Assembly (NCBI RefSeq): GCF_001190945.1
Contig: NZ_CP011112.1
Span: forward strand, 4,154,001 to 4,218,000
Direction of reading: 5' to 3'
DNA: 64,000 nt
Origin: Luteipulveratus mongoliensis
GTDB taxonomy: Bacteria; Actinomycetota; Actinomycetes; Actinomycetales; Dermatophilaceae
Below, in pieces: positions 62,638 through 64,000 of the stretch; position 1 is the first letter of the stretch; each line of letters starts with the position of its first letter. The translations under genes were made by a program, and so were the position numbers. The notes under the pieces were generated by a model. The model searched no databases. It was not told where the DNA came from and was given only the letters and a program-made list of their open reading frames with translations.

Positions 62638-63174
62638 GTGACCTCTCAAGACCCCACCGTCCGCCCGGTCCTCAGCCCGCTCATGAGCTGTGCCGTCGAC
62701 ACCGAGCAGCACGTCGCCGCAGCCGGATGGGACCAGCCACCACGGCTGTTCGCGATCGCACGCAACGGCGACATCGCTCGACGCGAGCCCGCGCTGGCGA
62801 AGCAGCTGGCCCGTGTCGACCCGGACGCGTACAGCACGATCGAGCAGGAGGGCATGCCGAGCACGTCGTCGCTGGACTCGATGCTCGGGCGGCTCGCCTG
62901 GCCCGACGAGGTCGACGGCGTGGCACTCGCGGTCGAGCGCATCGTCGTCCCGCCGGAGGCCGAGCGCGACCTGCCGGACGACCCTGAGAAGGCCGCCGAG
63001 GCGCTGGCCGTGCACCCGGACCACGAGGACGTACGCCTGCTGGTGGCCGTGCTACGCGACGGCGAGTCGGTCTGCCTGCTGCGTCAGCGCAAGCACGACT
63101 CGGACGACAAGGTTGCCATCGGCAAGGACATCGCGCCCGGACTCGTCGAGGCCCTGCGCGCGACCTTCAGCTAG
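62638..63174 (+). CDS. PPA1309 family protein
   Basis: 178 residues, GTG start. Contains CAVDTEQHVAAAGWDQPPRL, FAIARNGDIARREPALAK, LAWPDEVDGVALAVERIVVP and AVHPDHEDVRLLVAVLRDG, the hallmark pattern of the PPA1309 family of actinobacterial proteins of unknown function, consistently found beside UPF0182 and a PDZ/S16 protease. Soluble, no signal peptide, and it lacks recognised catalytic residues. Divergent from UPF0182 across about 145 bp; its stop faces the small secreted gene only 3 bp away. Confidence 0.9.
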   Translation: MTSQDPTVRPVLSPLMSCAVDTEQHVAAAGWDQPPRLFAIARNGDIARREPALAKQLARVDPDAYSTIEQEGMPSTSSLDSMLGRLAWPDEVDGVALAVERIVVPPEAERDLPDDPEKAAEALAVHPDHEDVRLLVAVLRDGESVCLLRQRKHDSDDKVAIGKDIAPGLVEALRATFS

Positions 63175-63177
63175 ACG

Positions 63178-63549
63178 TCAGCTGTAGAAGTCGTCGCCGA
63201 AGCGCGTGCCGCAGCGGCATGGGGGCTCGTAGCCGAGACCCCCCAGATACTTGTAGGCCGAGTCCTCGTAAGCCGTCGCGAGTGAGCGGCACACCTTGCC
63301 GCCGCGGTGCACGTTGAACGTCCACGTCGGTCCCCGGCCGGCCACGACGGGATAGACGGTGATGTCGAGCACGTCGTAGCCGGAGCCCGACGAGAGGGAC
63401 GCGCACACGGTGTCTGTGCCGTCGTTGTACGAGACCGTCCCTCCGCCGCCGACGGAGACGTTGAACGAGTTGGCCGACGCTGTGGGCGCGGTGGCTATCA
63501 GTGAGACGCCTATGACGGTGGCGGTCGCGGCGATGCGGAGTGTCTTCAT
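63178..63549 (-). CDS. Small secreted Cys-containing protein
   Basis: 123 residues. Signal peptide MKTLRIAATATVIGVSLIAT with cleavage near PTASA-NS. The mature 95 residues are beta-rich (FNVSVGGGGTVSYND, VLDITVYPVVAGRGPTWTF) and have four Cys (VCASL, VCRSL, PPCRCGTRF), probably two disulfides. No family recognised. It interrupts the usual PPA1309/PDZ-protease neighbourhood, so it is probably a lineage-specific insertion. SD GGAGA. Confidence 0.78.
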   Translation of the reverse strand: MKTLRIAATATVIGVSLIATAPTASANSFNVSVGGGGTVSYNDGTDTVCASLSSGSGYDVLDITVYPVVAGRGPTWTFNVHRGGKVCRSLATAYEDSAYKYLGGLGYEPPCRCGTRFGDDFYS

Positions 63550-63634
63550 CTGCAGGTCTCCTCTGGACTCGTCGTCCGGCCGGGCATCCGGCCGGACACT
63601 GAGCGCGAGGTTAGCGGCTCGGATCGCCCAGCGA

Positions 63635-63651
63635 ACCCTGTTCGTCAGGGT
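63635..63651 (-). terminator. Short hairpin after the PDZ/S16 protease gene
   Basis: ACCCTG-TTCGT-CAGGGT, 6-bp arms, 4 bp past the protease stop on the minus strand. Weak terminator candidate. Confidence 0.4.
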
Positions 63652-63655
63652 CCGA

Positions 63656-64000
63656 TCAGCCGCAGGAGGGCAGGCCGCTGGCCTGACCCTTGCCGATCTT
63701 CTCGACAGCGGTCCTGGCCTCGGCGAACGTGCCGATCTTGACCACGGTCAGGCCGTCGGGCACGTGACCCTTGACCTCGTTGCAGTTGTCCTGAGGGGCC
63801 AGGAAGATATCGGCGCCGTCGTTGTGCGCACCGACCATCTTCTGGCGGATACCGCCGATCGGTCCGACGACGCCGTCGGTGTCGATGGTGCCCGTGCCGG
63901 CGAACTCCTTGCCGCCCGTGATCGGGCCGGGCGTCAGCTTGTCGTAGATCGCCAGGCTGAACATCAGGCCGGCCGACGGACCGCCGACGTCACCGGCGTT
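63656..64000 (-). CDS. PDZ/S16 (Lon-like) membrane protease, C-terminal part
   Basis: Partial gene; its start is beyond the right edge. The visible 114 residues are the end of an S16 Lon-type proteolytic domain: catalytic Ser in GDVGGPSAGLMFSLAIYDKL, then GTGTIDTDGVVGPIGGIRQK with the catalytic Lys, then IFLAPQDNCNEVKGHVPDGL and EKIGKGQASGLPSC at the C-terminus. In actinobacteria this domain follows an N-terminal membrane helix and a PDZ domain, in genes next to PPA1309. Substrate unknown. Confidence 0.92.
   Translation of the reverse strand, partial: NAGDVGGPSAGLMFSLAIYDKLTPGPITGGKEFAGTGTIDTDGVVGPIGGIRQKMVGAHNDGADIFLAPQDNCNEVKGHVPDGLTVVKIGTFAEARTAVEKIGKGQASGLPSCG

Overview
The window is 64 kb of high-GC actinobacterial chromosome, densely packed with many ATGA/GTGA stop-start overlaps. 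Several markers point to Actinomycetota: a multifunctional 2-oxoglutarate decarboxylase/dehydrogenase (Kgd), a mycothiol-type RsrA anti-sigma factor next to SigR/SigH, an F420-dependent glucose-6-phosphate dehydrogenase, nickel superoxide dismutase with its SodX peptidase, ribosomal protein bL37, PPA1309 and UPF0182. The mix resembles Micrococcales (Dermacoccaceae/Intrasporangiaceae-like). That placement is inference; there is no rRNA gene here to test it.

Layout. 1-3.7 kb: two CNNM/CorC proteins facing an ABC-2 exporter. 3.9-9.7 kb: kgd, a GNAT protein, a DUF6104 micro-protein and an SGNH hydrolase. 9.8-11.4 kb: a DUF4097-PadR operon behind three palindromic operators. 11.8-17.6 kb: a polar amino-acid ABC importer, sodX-sodN and a DUF3311/MctP-type monocarboxylate transporter. 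17.6-22.3 kb: a lower-GC minus-strand cassette of a 25-residue peptide, two membrane proteins with degenerate HD/HD-GYP domains and two LuxR-type regulators with almost identical DNA-binding domains. 22.3-32.2 kb: housekeeping genes (bL37, rsrA-sigR, ferritin, fgd, SRAP, DoxX, aroA, rsgA, hisN, gabT). 32.4-38.5 kb: an ArsR-MFS pair, a catalytic/non-catalytic M16 protease pair and a type II NADH dehydrogenase. 38.6-43.4 kb: an FHA protein and an Rv1747-like FHA-FHA-ABC exporter. 43.4-51.7 kb: a fatty-acid/polyhydroxyalkanoate cluster (ALDH, PucR, acyl-CoA synthetase, PhaC, acyl-CoA dehydrogenase, PhaZ-like hydrolase). 51.8-58.1 kb: accessory genes, including a frameshifted gene, an ABC-2/TetR operon and tandem secreted paralogues. 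58.2-64 kb: a class III cyclase, initiator tRNA-Met, UPF0182, PPA1309, a small secreted protein and the C-terminus of a PDZ/Lon-like protease.

The best candidate for an undescribed system is the 17.67-22.25 kb cassette. The peptide gene is promoter-proximal. The HD proteins have complementary motif losses: one keeps HD without GYP, the other keeps GYP without HD. The two LuxR genes share about 70 of 76 C-terminal residues but differ in their sensor halves. Two identical 10-bp direct repeats spaced exactly 30 bp apart, plus an inverted near-copy, lie upstream of the peptide. This looks like a peptide-responsive membrane signalling module with a paired transcriptional output. The structure is read from the sequence; the signalling role is inference.

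No insertion sequence, integrase, CRISPR array, rRNA or origin was seen.
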